The notes under the pieces: model-generated | What the model was told of the DNA's origin: nothing | The model's database searches: none | Seen by the model: the letters and a program-made list of their open reading frames with translations, nothing else | Assembly: GCA_015075185.1 (NCBI GenBank) | Contig: JABTUW010000002.1 | Location: 1 to 64,000 of the forward strand | Length of the DNA stretch: 64,000 bases | Source: Anaerolineales bacterium | Lineage (GTDB): Bacteria > Chloroflexota > Anaerolineae > 4572-78 > J111 | Direction of reading: 5' to 3' | Program-made: the position numbers and the translations under genes | Shown here: positions 27,051-34,977 of the stretch, piece by piece | Position numbering within the stretch: the stretch's first letter is position 1 | Layout of the letters: each line of letters starts with the position of its first letter

Positions 27051-28343
27051 TTAGCCGCCTTTAAGAATAACCGGCAGAAAGACCTCTGCACAAGGACCCG
27101 CCTGTTTACCGGCGCAAATCTGGAGGGGGTTAAAGAAATAAGCTTCGTAAGCAGCGCCAACACTGCTTAACCCGCTGCCTGGGGGGAGATACAAAATGCT
27201 TTTGGTGGAGAATTTTTTGCTCACATTTCCTTCAATCAAGAATCCTGAGTCACCGTAGGAGGTGCCATCGCCTGTTTGGGCAGTGCCATCACATTCGGCA
27301 GCCCCTTCGCAGTAATAATTTTTTTGGGTAGTTCCACCCACCTGAGCAAGATCAGTAACCTGGATCAGCCGCCCGGTGCTGTGGCTAACCTGGAACCATG
27401 TACTGAGCGGGGTTTCGGGGACCGCATCCGTACTGCCATTGATGGTGACTCCAGCCGGCACATTAGCATTATAAAAAGTAGCCCCGGAAGCAACGCTGCT
27501 GAAATCCACCGAGGTACGGACTTTGGAAAGGCTAAGACTACTGCTTACGCCGGCGGTTGTTTGTAACAAGGAGGCGTAAGCCAGATAGGTATTATTCAAG
27601 CTGGCCAGTCCACCGGCGGAAGCCGTCTGTTGTAGAATAACGCGGATGGGGCCATCTTTAATCAAGAGAGTCACAGGAACAAGATTATTTTCAGTCTGGG
27701 TTCCAAAAAGAGGAAGGGTAACACGCAGTTTAGTCCGATCTAGAATATCAGTGCTGCTTCCATTCAAGGTCAGATCGTCAAATCCCAAGAAGGTTGTAGC
27801 TAACCCCAACTTGTAGGTAGTTGCGCTAATATCCTGAGTGGCAGCGATATAGTCTACATAGTCTTTACCAGGGGAAGAGAGCGTCCCGGAACGAACCAGG
27901 TAAGCCCAACCTTTCTTGGTTGGGCTGAGGGGGTCGGTAACTTCAATTTCATACCAGGTCGGGCTAATCGGCAGGGTACTGGTTAGCAGCGTCGTATCGG
28001 TGGCCCGGTTACCCAAATCTTTGGCCATGAAGATAATTTCATCATTGGCATCTAACAGACTATCCTCACTACCGGTATAGTTACCAGACGCCGTTACCTC
28101 GTCTACCTGAACAGGTATCCGTTCTGCCAGGCCACTGCCGGTAAAGGTATAAACAAACAAGTGCTGAACCGGAGCGCCAATTAAAGCATTTACCTGTATC
28201 CCCTGGATAATAACCGGCTCCAGGTTCCTATCCAGCGTTTTTGGTTCACCGGCCGCCTGAACCATCACCCAACTCGCCAGCCCCATCGCCGCGGCCAGCA
28301 CCAACAACAGGCATAATAACGCCAGGGATTTTGCAATCTTCAT
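27051..28343 (-). CDS. Secreted protein of unknown function ending FLPVILKGG
   Basis: The signal peptide LALLCLLLVLAAAMGLASWVMVQA is followed by a beta-rich protein without a known domain. Marked stretches are RIPVQVDEVTASGNYTG, LDANDEIIFMAKDLGNRA and WYEIEVTDPLSPTKKGWAYL. These recall DUF4861-like or polysaccharide-modifying proteins that open with a quantity and its derivative, but the link is weak. Cysteines near the C-terminus (CEGAAEC, CAGKQAGPC) could form disulfides. The tail CAEVFLPVILKGG carries the short motif shared with four other genes here. A nested palindrome lies between it and gmhA upstream. Confidence 0.7.
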   Translation of the reverse strand: MKIAKSLALLCLLLVLAAAMGLASWVMVQAAGEPKTLDRNLEPVIIQGIQVNALIGAPVQHLFVYTFTGSGLAERIPVQVDEVTASGNYTGSEDSLLDANDEIIFMAKDLGNRATDTTLLTSTLPISPTWYEIEVTDPLSPTKKGWAYLVRSGTLSSPGKDYVDYIAATQDISATTYKLGLATTFLGFDDLTLNGSSTDILDRTKLRVTLPLFGTQTENNLVPVTLLIKDGPIRVILQQTASAGGLASLNNTYLAYASLLQTTAGVSSSLSLSKVRTSVDFSSVASGATFYNANVPAGVTINGSTDAVPETPLSTWFQVSHSTGRLIQVTDLAQVGGTTQKNYYCEGAAECDGTAQTGDGTSYGDSGFLIEGNVSKKFSTKSILYLPPGSGLSSVGAAYEAYFFNPLQICAGKQAGPCAEVFLPVILKGG

Positions 28344-28421
28344 TCTGTTTTCGTATCGCCCCCTCTCAACGTCACTTTAGCCAATTTATCGGCGACGCTG
28401 CCTGGTTACAACAAGGGGTGC

Positions 28422-28489
28422 GTCCCAAATTTTAGAAGGTTCTGTAGGACAAGTTGGCAACTTGTCCTACCTTACCACCAATTTGGGAC
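28422..28489. repeat. Nested palindromic repeat (REP-like)
   Basis: Outer arms GTCCCAAATT (28422-28431) and AATTTGGGAC (28480-28489); inner arms GTAGGACAAGTTG (28444-28456) and CAACTTGTCCTAC (28458-28470) with one base between. All arms are perfect. The inner palindrome resembles the one at 61605-61630 (GTAGGTCAAG core), so both are probably members of one dispersed family. It could also act as a transcription barrier between gmhA and the exported-protein genes. Confidence 0.8.
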
Positions 28490-28512
28490 AGACCCTACAA
28501 CATAGCTACAAA

Positions 28513-29097
28513 CTACTGGACTGAAGCCGCAGCCATAAGTTCGCTGCGAATAGCGGCGCAAATGCAATGCTCCAAAATCAGATGCACATCTTCTTGTTGT
28601 TCGATACGGGGGCTGGGGGCCTGAATGCAGACATCCACTCTATCCTTTAGACGCCCGCCATCATCGCCGGTAAAGCCAATGGTAGTCGCGCCACGCTGCC
28701 GGGCAACCTCCATTGCCCTGAGCACGTTACCCGAATTGCCACTACAACTGATACCAATAACCGCATCGCCCGGCTTAAGCAATGGCTCAAGCTGGGCGGC
28801 AAAAATGTTGTCGAAGGCTGTATCATTGGCCCAGGCAGTCATGAGAGCCATGTTATCGGTCAATCCGATAACCCGCAAACGGGGCGCGCCAGGCGCCTGA
28901 GTATTTTTAGCCAGGTCGCAAGCAAAATGAGAGGCGGTGGAGGCGCTACCACCGTTCCCAAAAACAAACACCTGGCGGCCTTGCTGGGCGCAGTCAAGCA
29001 AAATGGTAATCACTTGCTCAATCAGAGCGGGTGAGAGTTTAGCCACCACATGTTGTAATTCACTCATGTAGGTTTCGATGTGCTGCTGGAATTTCAT
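28513..29097 (-). CDS. gmhA: Sedoheptulose 7-phosphate isomerase (SIS domain, GmhA)
   Basis: Converts sedoheptulose 7-phosphate to D-glycero-D-manno-heptose 7-phosphate, the entry to the pathway. The SIS fold shows VFVFGNGGSASTASHFACDL (phosphosugar loop), ISCSGNSGNVLRAMEVA and the C-terminal QEDVHLILEHCICAAIR with the catalytic Glu and His. Length (194) is typical. It lies after hddC on the same strand, with a 65-base gap. Confidence 0.92.
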   Translation of the reverse strand: MKFQQHIETYMSELQHVVAKLSPALIEQVITILLDCAQQGRQVFVFGNGGSASTASHFACDLAKNTQAPGAPRLRVIGLTDNMALMTAWANDTAFDNIFAAQLEPLLKPGDAVIGISCSGNSGNVLRAMEVARQRGATTIGFTGDDGGRLKDRVDVCIQAPSPRIEQQEDVHLILEHCICAAIRSELMAAASVQ

Positions 29098-29162
29098 GAC
29101 AATCCTTTCAAATAGAAAATTAGAGTACAGCCAGTTGGCCGTACTCCAATTTCACTTTGTTA

Positions 29163-29870
29163 TCAACCGACCCTCAACATTATCCGATTGGCCTCCTCAT
29201 ACTTCTCCGGCAAGCCAATGTCAATCAGAAAATCTTCAATTACGTAGCCAGCTACCTGAATGCCATCGGCTAGTAAACCCGGAAAAACATCGTGGCCAAA
29301 ATCATACACCTGTTCGGCCGGAATGCGATTCAGCACCTCTGGTTCAAGCACATAGATGCCGGCATTGGCTAAATTAGAGAAAACTTGATCGCGAGGCGGC
29401 TTTTCGACAAAGCGGACGACATTATTAGCTTCGTCAAGTTGAACGATGCCCCGGTTCCAGGGGTCGGGCACATGATAGAGGCCCATTGTAGCAAGAACGC
29501 CGGTGCGGCGGTGAAGTTCAATCATCGGGCGCAAATCAGCCCAGGTTAACAAGTCACCATAGAAAACGATAAACGTGTCATCAAAAAATGATTGGAGTCG
29601 TTTAACCCCACCTGCCGAACCGAGCAAGTGTTCTTCAACCGAGTAATGCAGGCTGACCCCCCAACGACTCCCATCACCAAAGTAATCTATGACTACTTGA
29701 GGTAAATGATATAGATTGACAGCCAGATCGGTTACACCACAATCGCGCAGATAAGTAATGGTGTGTTCTAAAAGGGGTCGGCCGGCCACCGGCAGCATCG
29801 GTTTCGGCACATGGTCAGTCAGCGGCCGCAGTCGCCGACCCTCACCTGCGGCCAAAATCATACCTTTCAT
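29163..29870 (-). CDS. hddC: Sugar-1-phosphate nucleotidyltransferase, probable heptose guanylyltransferase (HddC)
   Basis: A small nucleotidyltransferase with MKGMILAAGEGRRLRPLTDH (G-rich nucleotide loop), KPMLPVAGRPLLEHTI and FYGDLLTWADL (metal Asp), with FVEKP further on. Length (235) fits HddC and related mannose/glucose-1-phosphate transferases. The start is ATG 29870: it shares one base with the TAA of the sugar transferase gene (TAATG), and an ATG at 29915 would lie inside that gene. With GmhA, HddA and GmhB present, the most likely product is GDP-D-glycero-alpha-D-manno-heptose, but the nucleotide cannot be decided from the sequence alone. Confidence 0.82.
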   Translation of the reverse strand: MKGMILAAGEGRRLRPLTDHVPKPMLPVAGRPLLEHTITYLRDCGVTDLAVNLYHLPQVVIDYFGDGSRWGVSLHYSVEEHLLGSAGGVKRLQSFFDDTFIVFYGDLLTWADLRPMIELHRRTGVLATMGLYHVPDPWNRGIVQLDEANNVVRFVEKPPRDQVFSNLANAGIYVLEPEVLNRIPAEQVYDFGHDVFPGLLADGIQVAGYVIEDFLIDIGLPEKYEEANRIMLRVG

Positions 29871-31348
29871 TAATAAGCCCCACGGGATTTTAGCACAGCC
29901 GGGATGGTTTGCCACAATATGTGCAGGTCAAACCAAATACTGTAATTGCGGATGTAGTTCATATCCAGCATAACCCGTTCCTCGTAGCTAACGTCACTGC
30001 GCCCACTCACCTGCCAGAGGCCGGTGATACCCGGTTTAACCGTCGAGAGGTTCATCCGCCATTTACCGTAACGCGCCCGTTCTTCGGCGGTAATCATGCG
30101 CGGTCCCACCAGACTCATCTGACCAAATAAGACATTGATGAGTTGGGGCAATTCATCCAAGCTGGTGCGGCGCAAGAAACGCCCGATGCGGGTGACACGG
30201 GGATCATTTTTGAGTTTGTGATTTAGTTCAAATTCTCGCCGCAACTCCGGATCACGAGCCAGGCGCTCATCGGCATCAACATACATGGTGCGGAATTTTA
30301 GGGCATTAAAGGCTTTGCCCCCCACGCCGATCACCCGGCGCAAATGGAAAATTGGACCAGGTGAGTCGAGCCGGATGGCAATGGCAATCGCCACCATCAC
30401 CGGCAAGAAAACCAGGAGCGCCCCAATGGAGAGAAAGGTATCCAGCAAAGTTTTCATAATAACGTCCACGCCGGTGAGCCGCACCTTATTGACACTCAAT
30501 AGGGGCACATTGCCAAACTCTTGTACTTCGACGCCGGTCGTCAGCAGTTCATACAAACCAGAAGACATGCGAATGGTGATGTTGTCTTCAGAGCCGAACG
30601 CGGTAAAGAGTTGCAGTAATTTTTCGCGCGGCAGGGCCGTGGAAGCGACAATTATCTCCTGGATGCCATGTTGTCTAACCAGGAGGCCAATCGCATCTAC
30701 CGAACCCAGCACGGGCACATTCGGCAACAATTCGCTGCCCGACCCCAGTTCGTCATCGGCAAAACCAGCCAGCCAGACACCAGCTTTGGGGTTGGCTTGA
30801 AGTTGTTCGGCAATAGCCAGACCTTCTTCGTTGGCCCCAATAATCAGCGCCGCAGTAAGGAAACGGCCGTGGACTCGCAGATTTTGAACAATCCGCCGTA
30901 AGAGAAAACGGCCCAAGATTACCCCAAAACTGACCAACAGCCAGGAGAGAATCACCCAGGCCCGGGCAATATTTTGAGTCTCACCAAAGAAGATAAAAAG
31001 AATAATCAGCATCATACAAAAGGTTGAAGCATTAAAAGCGTAGGCATACTCCCGTGTGCCACCAAACAGATTCTTAAAATCATATAGACCAAACAGGCGG
31101 AAGATAACAAGCCAGGCTGGTACAATGAAAAAAACCAACTTTTGATAGAAATCCACAGGCGGCACTTCAGGTTGATAAGTCCAGGATATCCCAGCTTCAA
31201 AGCGAAGAGTATAGGCCAACCAAAAACCGGCCAAGACCATCATCAAATCCACACAGGTCAGCACAATAACCAACAGCAACCGTTCGGCCCACCGAGCATT
31301 GACGGCAACTGGTAATGGATTGGCTAACTGATATGTTGCTTGGGTCAT
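29870..31348 (-). CDS. Polyprenyl-phosphate sugar phosphotransferase (initiating enzyme, WbaP/EpsE type)
   Basis: Starts surface glycan synthesis by moving a sugar phosphate onto undecaprenyl phosphate. Four to five N-terminal membrane helices (residues 20-130) are followed by a Rossmann-like region (ALIIGANEEGLAIAEQLQAN) and a further helix (LLDTFLSIGALLVFLPVMVA). The C-terminal catalytic domain has SPGPIFHLRRVIGVGGKAF, LKFRTMYVDADERL, RTSLDELPQLINVLFGQMS, LVGPRMI and KPGITGLWQVSGRSDVSYEE. These motifs are complete for this family. The 52-bp element copy C lies 70-120 bases upstream; hddC and gmhA follow, so this promoter probably runs the whole set. Confidence 0.93.
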   Translation of the reverse strand: MTQATYQLANPLPVAVNARWAERLLLVIVLTCVDLMMVLAGFWLAYTLRFEAGISWTYQPEVPPVDFYQKLVFFIVPAWLVIFRLFGLYDFKNLFGGTREYAYAFNASTFCMMLIILFIFFGETQNIARAWVILSWLLVSFGVILGRFLLRRIVQNLRVHGRFLTAALIIGANEEGLAIAEQLQANPKAGVWLAGFADDELGSGSELLPNVPVLGSVDAIGLLVRQHGIQEIIVASTALPREKLLQLFTAFGSEDNITIRMSSGLYELLTTGVEVQEFGNVPLLSVNKVRLTGVDVIMKTLLDTFLSIGALLVFLPVMVAIAIAIRLDSPGPIFHLRRVIGVGGKAFNALKFRTMYVDADERLARDPELRREFELNHKLKNDPRVTRIGRFLRRTSLDELPQLINVLFGQMSLVGPRMITAEERARYGKWRMNLSTVKPGITGLWQVSGRSDVSYEERVMLDMNYIRNYSIWFDLHILWQTIPAVLKSRGAY

Positions 31349-31416
31349 CTTTCTCTCCTATGAACGTGAGAAATATAAGCTCATCTTGAGCTGATCCTCA
31401 GCTTATGACCCCAGTC

Positions 31417-31468
31417 TAACAATATTTTATGATAAAGCCGTGTGAAGATACTTAGAAAAAAGTTAGAA
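31417..31468 (-). promoter_or_regulatory. 52-bp promoter/operator element, copy C
   Basis: Minus strand: TTCTAACTTTTTTCTAAG, TATC, TTCACAC, GGC, TTTATCATAAAA, then ATTGTTAGAC. It lies upstream of the initiating sugar transferase. This and copy D share GGCTTTATCAT and TTGTTA at identical offsets. Confidence 0.82.
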
Positions 31469-31484
31469 AATCGAAAATTGTTCG

Positions 31485-31508
31485 GAGTCCAAAGCGGACT
31501 TTGGACTC
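31485..31508. repeat. Short perfect hairpin after the response regulator gene
   Basis: GAGTCCAAAG, loop CGGA, CTTTGGACTC. It lies between the stop of the regulator at 31553 and promoter copy C. There is no clear T run on the minus strand, so terminator function is uncertain. Confidence 0.6.
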
Positions 31509-31552
31509 TGCTAGGAGAAACAACGAAGCGTTATTGAAGGAGAACAACCTAT

Positions 31553-32263
31553 TTAGGCCGGCATCGTGTTCATTTTTGGTTCACGTAAACGGTAGCCAAT
31601 GCCCCATTCAGCTAAGAGATAATGGGGTTTCTTTGGGTGGTCTTCAATTTTATTACGCAGGTAGTGAATATAAACTTTGAGGGAAGCAATTGTCGCCCCA
31701 TCTTCAGTACCCCACACCTCGCGGATCAACTCTTCGTGGGAGACAACCCGGCCTACATTGCGCAGCAAAATCGAGAGCAAACGAAATTCAGTCGGAGTCA
31801 ACTGCACAAATTCGCCGCGTACTTCAATATGACGCCGCTCCAGATCAATTAATAGCTGGCCATCATCATACAGCAGGGGTGTTTCGCCGTAGTCGCTTTG
31901 GCCATTGCGCCGGAGCAGCGTCCGAATCTTAGCCAAAAAAATAGGCACAGCAAAAGGCTTGCGTAAATAATCATCCGCGCCCATTTCTAAAGAACGGATT
32001 ACACTGCGTTCGTCGTGCCGGTGGCTCATCACTAAGATGGATTGGACACCAAACTCGCGCAGGCGCCGGCACGTTTCAAAGCCGTCCAACACTGGCATGA
32101 TTAAATCCACAATTGCCAAATCCGGCATTTGTTTGGCGGCTAGTTCCAATCCCGCCATGCCACTCTCGGCTATTATCACCTGATAGCCCTCATTTTCCAG
32201 AAAAAGTTTTAGCAACTGAAGTATGGTCGGATCATCATCTATCAGCAGGATTTTTGTAGGCAT
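31553..32263 (-). CDS. OmpR/PhoB-family response regulator
   Basis: A receiver (MPTKILLIDDDPTILQLL, phospho-acceptor Asp in LAIVDLIMPVLDG, switch region SILVMSH, conserved Lys in LRKPF) is followed by a winged-helix DNA-binding domain (LTPTEFRLLSILLRNVGRVV, SLKVYIHYLRNKIEDHP). The start at ATG 32263 is set by GGAGGT four bases upstream, and the TAG of the kinase gene is separated from it by one base, so this is the cognate partner of the kinase at 32265. It is a candidate for binding the 11-bp direct repeats found in this region. Confidence 0.93.
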   Translation of the reverse strand: MPTKILLIDDDPTILQLLKLFLENEGYQVIIAESGMAGLELAAKQMPDLAIVDLIMPVLDGFETCRRLREFGVQSILVMSHRHDERSVIRSLEMGADDYLRKPFAVPIFLAKIRTLLRRNGQSDYGETPLLYDDGQLLIDLERRHIEVRGEFVQLTPTEFRLLSILLRNVGRVVSHEELIREVWGTEDGATIASLKVYIHYLRNKIEDHPKKPHYLLAEWGIGYRLREPKMNTMPA

Positions 32264-32264
32264 A

Positions 32265-34760
32265 CTACCTCCAAACAGGTAAAGAAAAGCTAAATCGTGA
32301 CCCGTTTCCAGGCTGGCTCTCAACCCAAACGCGGCCATTTTGTAATTCAATCAAACGCCTAGTGCTGTAAAGACCCAGGTGGTAGGAGGACATCACTGGA
32401 CCGCTGGCGCTGTCAACGGGATAAAACTGGGCAAAAATCCGATCAAGCTGCGCCAGCGGAATAGCTTCACCATCATCAGCTACCGAAATGATAACTTCGC
32501 CCTCATCGGCTTTAATTTCAAGGGTGATATGGCCCCCATTCGGGCAGCGGCTAACCCCATTGCGCAATAAATTCATGAGGATCAGTTCGGTTTTAGCCAG
32601 ATCAGCCGCCACTATTGGAATGGTATCGGCAATGGTGAGACTGAAGCAATGCTGGGGATGCTCGTATCGGACCAATCCTAGCGTCCGCTCAAGCAAGGGT
32701 GACAGCGCCACCGGTTCAGCATAAACTCGGACGATACCAGCCTCCAATCGAGACATTTCAACTAGTTCTTTCACAAACTCACGCATCCGCTGGCTCTGTT
32801 CGCGCAGCTTGTCGAGCATAGCCCTCTGCTCTTCCACATCTAATTCCGAACTGAGCAGTAAGTCAACTGCCGCTTGAATGGAGGTCAGGGGTGTTCGCAG
32901 CAGGTGTGCGGCCATATTGGCAAACTCAAAGCGAATGTGTTCATCTCCCTTTTTGGAGAGATGAAAAGCGCAAATTGCCCCCATCACTGTCCCTTCTCGG
33001 ACCACTGGTACAATTTTAACTTTAACCGGAATAGGGGAGCCGTTTTTCTGGGTCAGCAAAATCGTATCACTACCGACAACTCGCTGCCGTTTTTCCATGG
33101 CTTGACTCAACAATTGGCATAATCCTGGCGAAGAATCTTCACTGGCAGCCTCAAACATGCAGACGGAATACCCCACCACCTCAGCCTCTGGCCAACCCAG
33201 CATTTGGCTGGCCGCTTCATTTTGGGCCATTAGCCGCAAATCGGCATCTACCAGTAAAACACCATTGTCTACCGCTTCCATCATCAACGACAGCCGTTCT
33301 TGCTCTGACTCAGCTTTTTCTTGCAAGAGGGCGCTCTCCAGGGCAATGACGACTTGATCGGCCACACTGGTGACAAATTGCAGGTCTTCCTGGCTAAACG
33401 TGTTTGGCTGGGTGCTTTCAAGGTTGATGGCGCCCACAATTTTGTTGCCCCGCCGCATCGGTACAACCAGCCGAGAACGGGTATAACCCCCGTTTTTGCT
33501 GTTAGCTTTGCCATTGCTTCTATGGCCCAGATCGTACGAGAGCAGCGGTTGCCCGGACCTGATCACTTCCTGGAGTATCTGTTCATCCCACCATTGATGG
33601 GGAGTGGTGGCATTAGGTTGGGTGGCAGTAACACCGCTAAGTTTCCCCTGCAAAATATAGCGGGTCGAGTTGTGCTTTCCATCCTCACTCCAAGCCAGAA
33701 CCCCGGCTTCAGCGTTGGTTGCATTAAGCGCCAGTGACAAGGCAAGGTGCGCACCCACATTAAAGTCGGTGATGTCACCGAGCTGGCTGGCTATTGCTTG
33801 CAGCGTTGCCACCTCCTCGATGTGACGTCCAATCTCCTGGCGAGCCTCACTGTATTGGCGGGCGTTCACCACGGCAGTTGCCGCCATGTCTGCCAATTCG
33901 GTCAGCCGGCGCAAATCCACCAGCGAAAAACGGGCATTAGAAGTTTGGTTATCTACGCCTAAAACACCGATGATTTGTTCATCGGCTTTGAGGGGGACAT
34001 TGAGCAATGATTTAACCGGGTAAACTGTTTTCAAGTCAAGATATTGCCCGCTGCTGCCGCTAAGCAGAATAGGTTTGCCGGAACGAACTATGGTTCGAGC
34101 GATGCTGTCCTCAAACTGGGTAGTAAAAGCCGTAGCTTGAATTTTGCTCAGATTCTGAGCCGCCCGCAGGCGGAGAGTCTCTGTTTCTTTATCAAGCACA
34201 AACAGATAACCACTATCGGCGCCGGTGATAGATACGGCCGCCTCTGTAACTCGATTAAGGACCGAGTCTAAATCTTCCAGGGATCCACCCGGCCCACCTG
34301 TACCTAAAACTGATTCAAATTCTTTGGTCTGCTGCTCCAAATTTTGATTAAATCCGGCCAACTCCTCAGTCAATTGTTGATAACTAATCGAGTGAGCCTC
34401 ATGGGCCAACACCCGTCGTATTGACTGCAAGATATCTTCAGCCATAAAAGGCTCAGCCACGTAATCCTGGACTCCCAGCCGCAGGGCTTCAACCGGAATG
34501 AGTGACTGTGCCTGCTCGACCATTAAAATTCCTGGAATTAAACGAGCGGTCTGAGCAATTCGCTGCAAAAGTTGCATCGCGGAATCCAGGGGCAAATGCA
34601 GGAGCAAAAGCTGCGGTGATTTGGCCACCGCTAACTTGACCCCTTCATTTTGACTGTAAGCCAGCAACGGTTTAAACCCGTGCGGGATTAATATCTGTTC
34701 AGCAATATTTTCAACCAACTCAACATTCGAGTTGACAATTAGAACTTTTTCACCGGCCAC
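32265..34760 (-). CDS. Cytoplasmic histidine kinase with pseudo-receiver, two GAF domains and PAS
   Basis: Residue order: receiver-like domain (1-125), short coiled coil, GAF (about 160-300), GAF (about 310-470), PAS (about 480-590, AVDNGVLLVDADLRLMAQNE), dimerisation helix with AAHLLRTPLTSIQAAVDLLL (phospho-accepting His), and an ATPase domain (MNLLRNGVSRCPNG, VADDGEAIPLAQLDRIF, LGLYSTRRLIEL). In the N-terminal domain the segment QLLLLHLPLDSAM lacks the usual phospho-acceptor Asp, so it is a pseudo-receiver. The N-box Asn is followed by Gly rather than Ala, a mild variant. It has no membrane segment, so it should sense an intracellular or associated signal. The 52-bp element copy D lies 70-125 bases upstream. 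Confidence 0.9.
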   Translation of the reverse strand: MAGEKVLIVNSNVELVENIAEQILIPHGFKPLLAYSQNEGVKLAVAKSPQLLLLHLPLDSAMQLLQRIAQTARLIPGILMVEQAQSLIPVEALRLGVQDYVAEPFMAEDILQSIRRVLAHEAHSISYQQLTEELAGFNQNLEQQTKEFESVLGTGGPGGSLEDLDSVLNRVTEAAVSITGADSGYLFVLDKETETLRLRAAQNLSKIQATAFTTQFEDSIARTIVRSGKPILLSGSSGQYLDLKTVYPVKSLLNVPLKADEQIIGVLGVDNQTSNARFSLVDLRRLTELADMAATAVVNARQYSEARQEIGRHIEEVATLQAIASQLGDITDFNVGAHLALSLALNATNAEAGVLAWSEDGKHNSTRYILQGKLSGVTATQPNATTPHQWWDEQILQEVIRSGQPLLSYDLGHRSNGKANSKNGGYTRSRLVVPMRRGNKIVGAINLESTQPNTFSQEDLQFVTSVADQVVIALESALLQEKAESEQERLSLMMEAVDNGVLLVDADLRLMAQNEAASQMLGWPEAEVVGYSVCMFEAASEDSSPGLCQLLSQAMEKRQRVVGSDTILLTQKNGSPIPVKVKIVPVVREGTVMGAICAFHLSKKGDEHIRFEFANMAAHLLRTPLTSIQAAVDLLLSSELDVEEQRAMLDKLREQSQRMREFVKELVEMSRLEAGIVRVYAEPVALSPLLERTLGLVRYEHPQHCFSLTIADTIPIVAADLAKTELILMNLLRNGVSRCPNGGHITLEIKADEGEVIISVADDGEAIPLAQLDRIFAQFYPVDSASGPVMSSYHLGLYSTRRLIELQNGRVWVESQPGNGSRFSFSLPVWR

Positions 34761-34833
34761 ATTTGCCTCTTGTTTTGGTAATTAGAACTGGAGGTGTAGA
34801 AGCCTACTTTTTGACCTCTGACTGTAGCCAGTT

Positions 34834-34885
34834 TAACAACATTTAATGATAAAGCCGTTTAAAAACTATTAGAAAAAAGTTAGAA
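34834..34885 (-). promoter_or_regulatory. 52-bp promoter/operator element, copy D
   Basis: Minus strand: TTCTAACTTTTTTCTAAT, AGTT, TTTAAAC, GGC, TTTATCATTAAA, then TGTTGTTAAAC. It is upstream of the kinase/regulator pair (34760 to 31553), which suggests that the pair is under the same control as the glycan genes and may regulate itself. Confidence 0.82.
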
Positions 34886-34977
34886 TCCCTGAAGTAAAAA
34901 GAAGAGAGAGCCAACACTCTCTCTAAACTTTCTTATGCAAATTCCCTTATTCCACCCCTGGCATACCCTGTTCTTGA

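Noticed and set aside
10836..28343. FLPxxLK motif as a sortase, PEP-CTERM or type IX sorting signal
   Set aside because: Those signals need a following membrane helix with basic end, or a whole C-terminal domain. Here the chain ends within a few residues of the motif, and in one protein the motif is near the N-terminus.
29870..29915. Upstream ATG at 29915 as the hddC start
   Set aside because: It would put 15 extra residues inside the preceding gene; the TAATG junction at 29870 and the family's usual N-terminus favour the shorter form.
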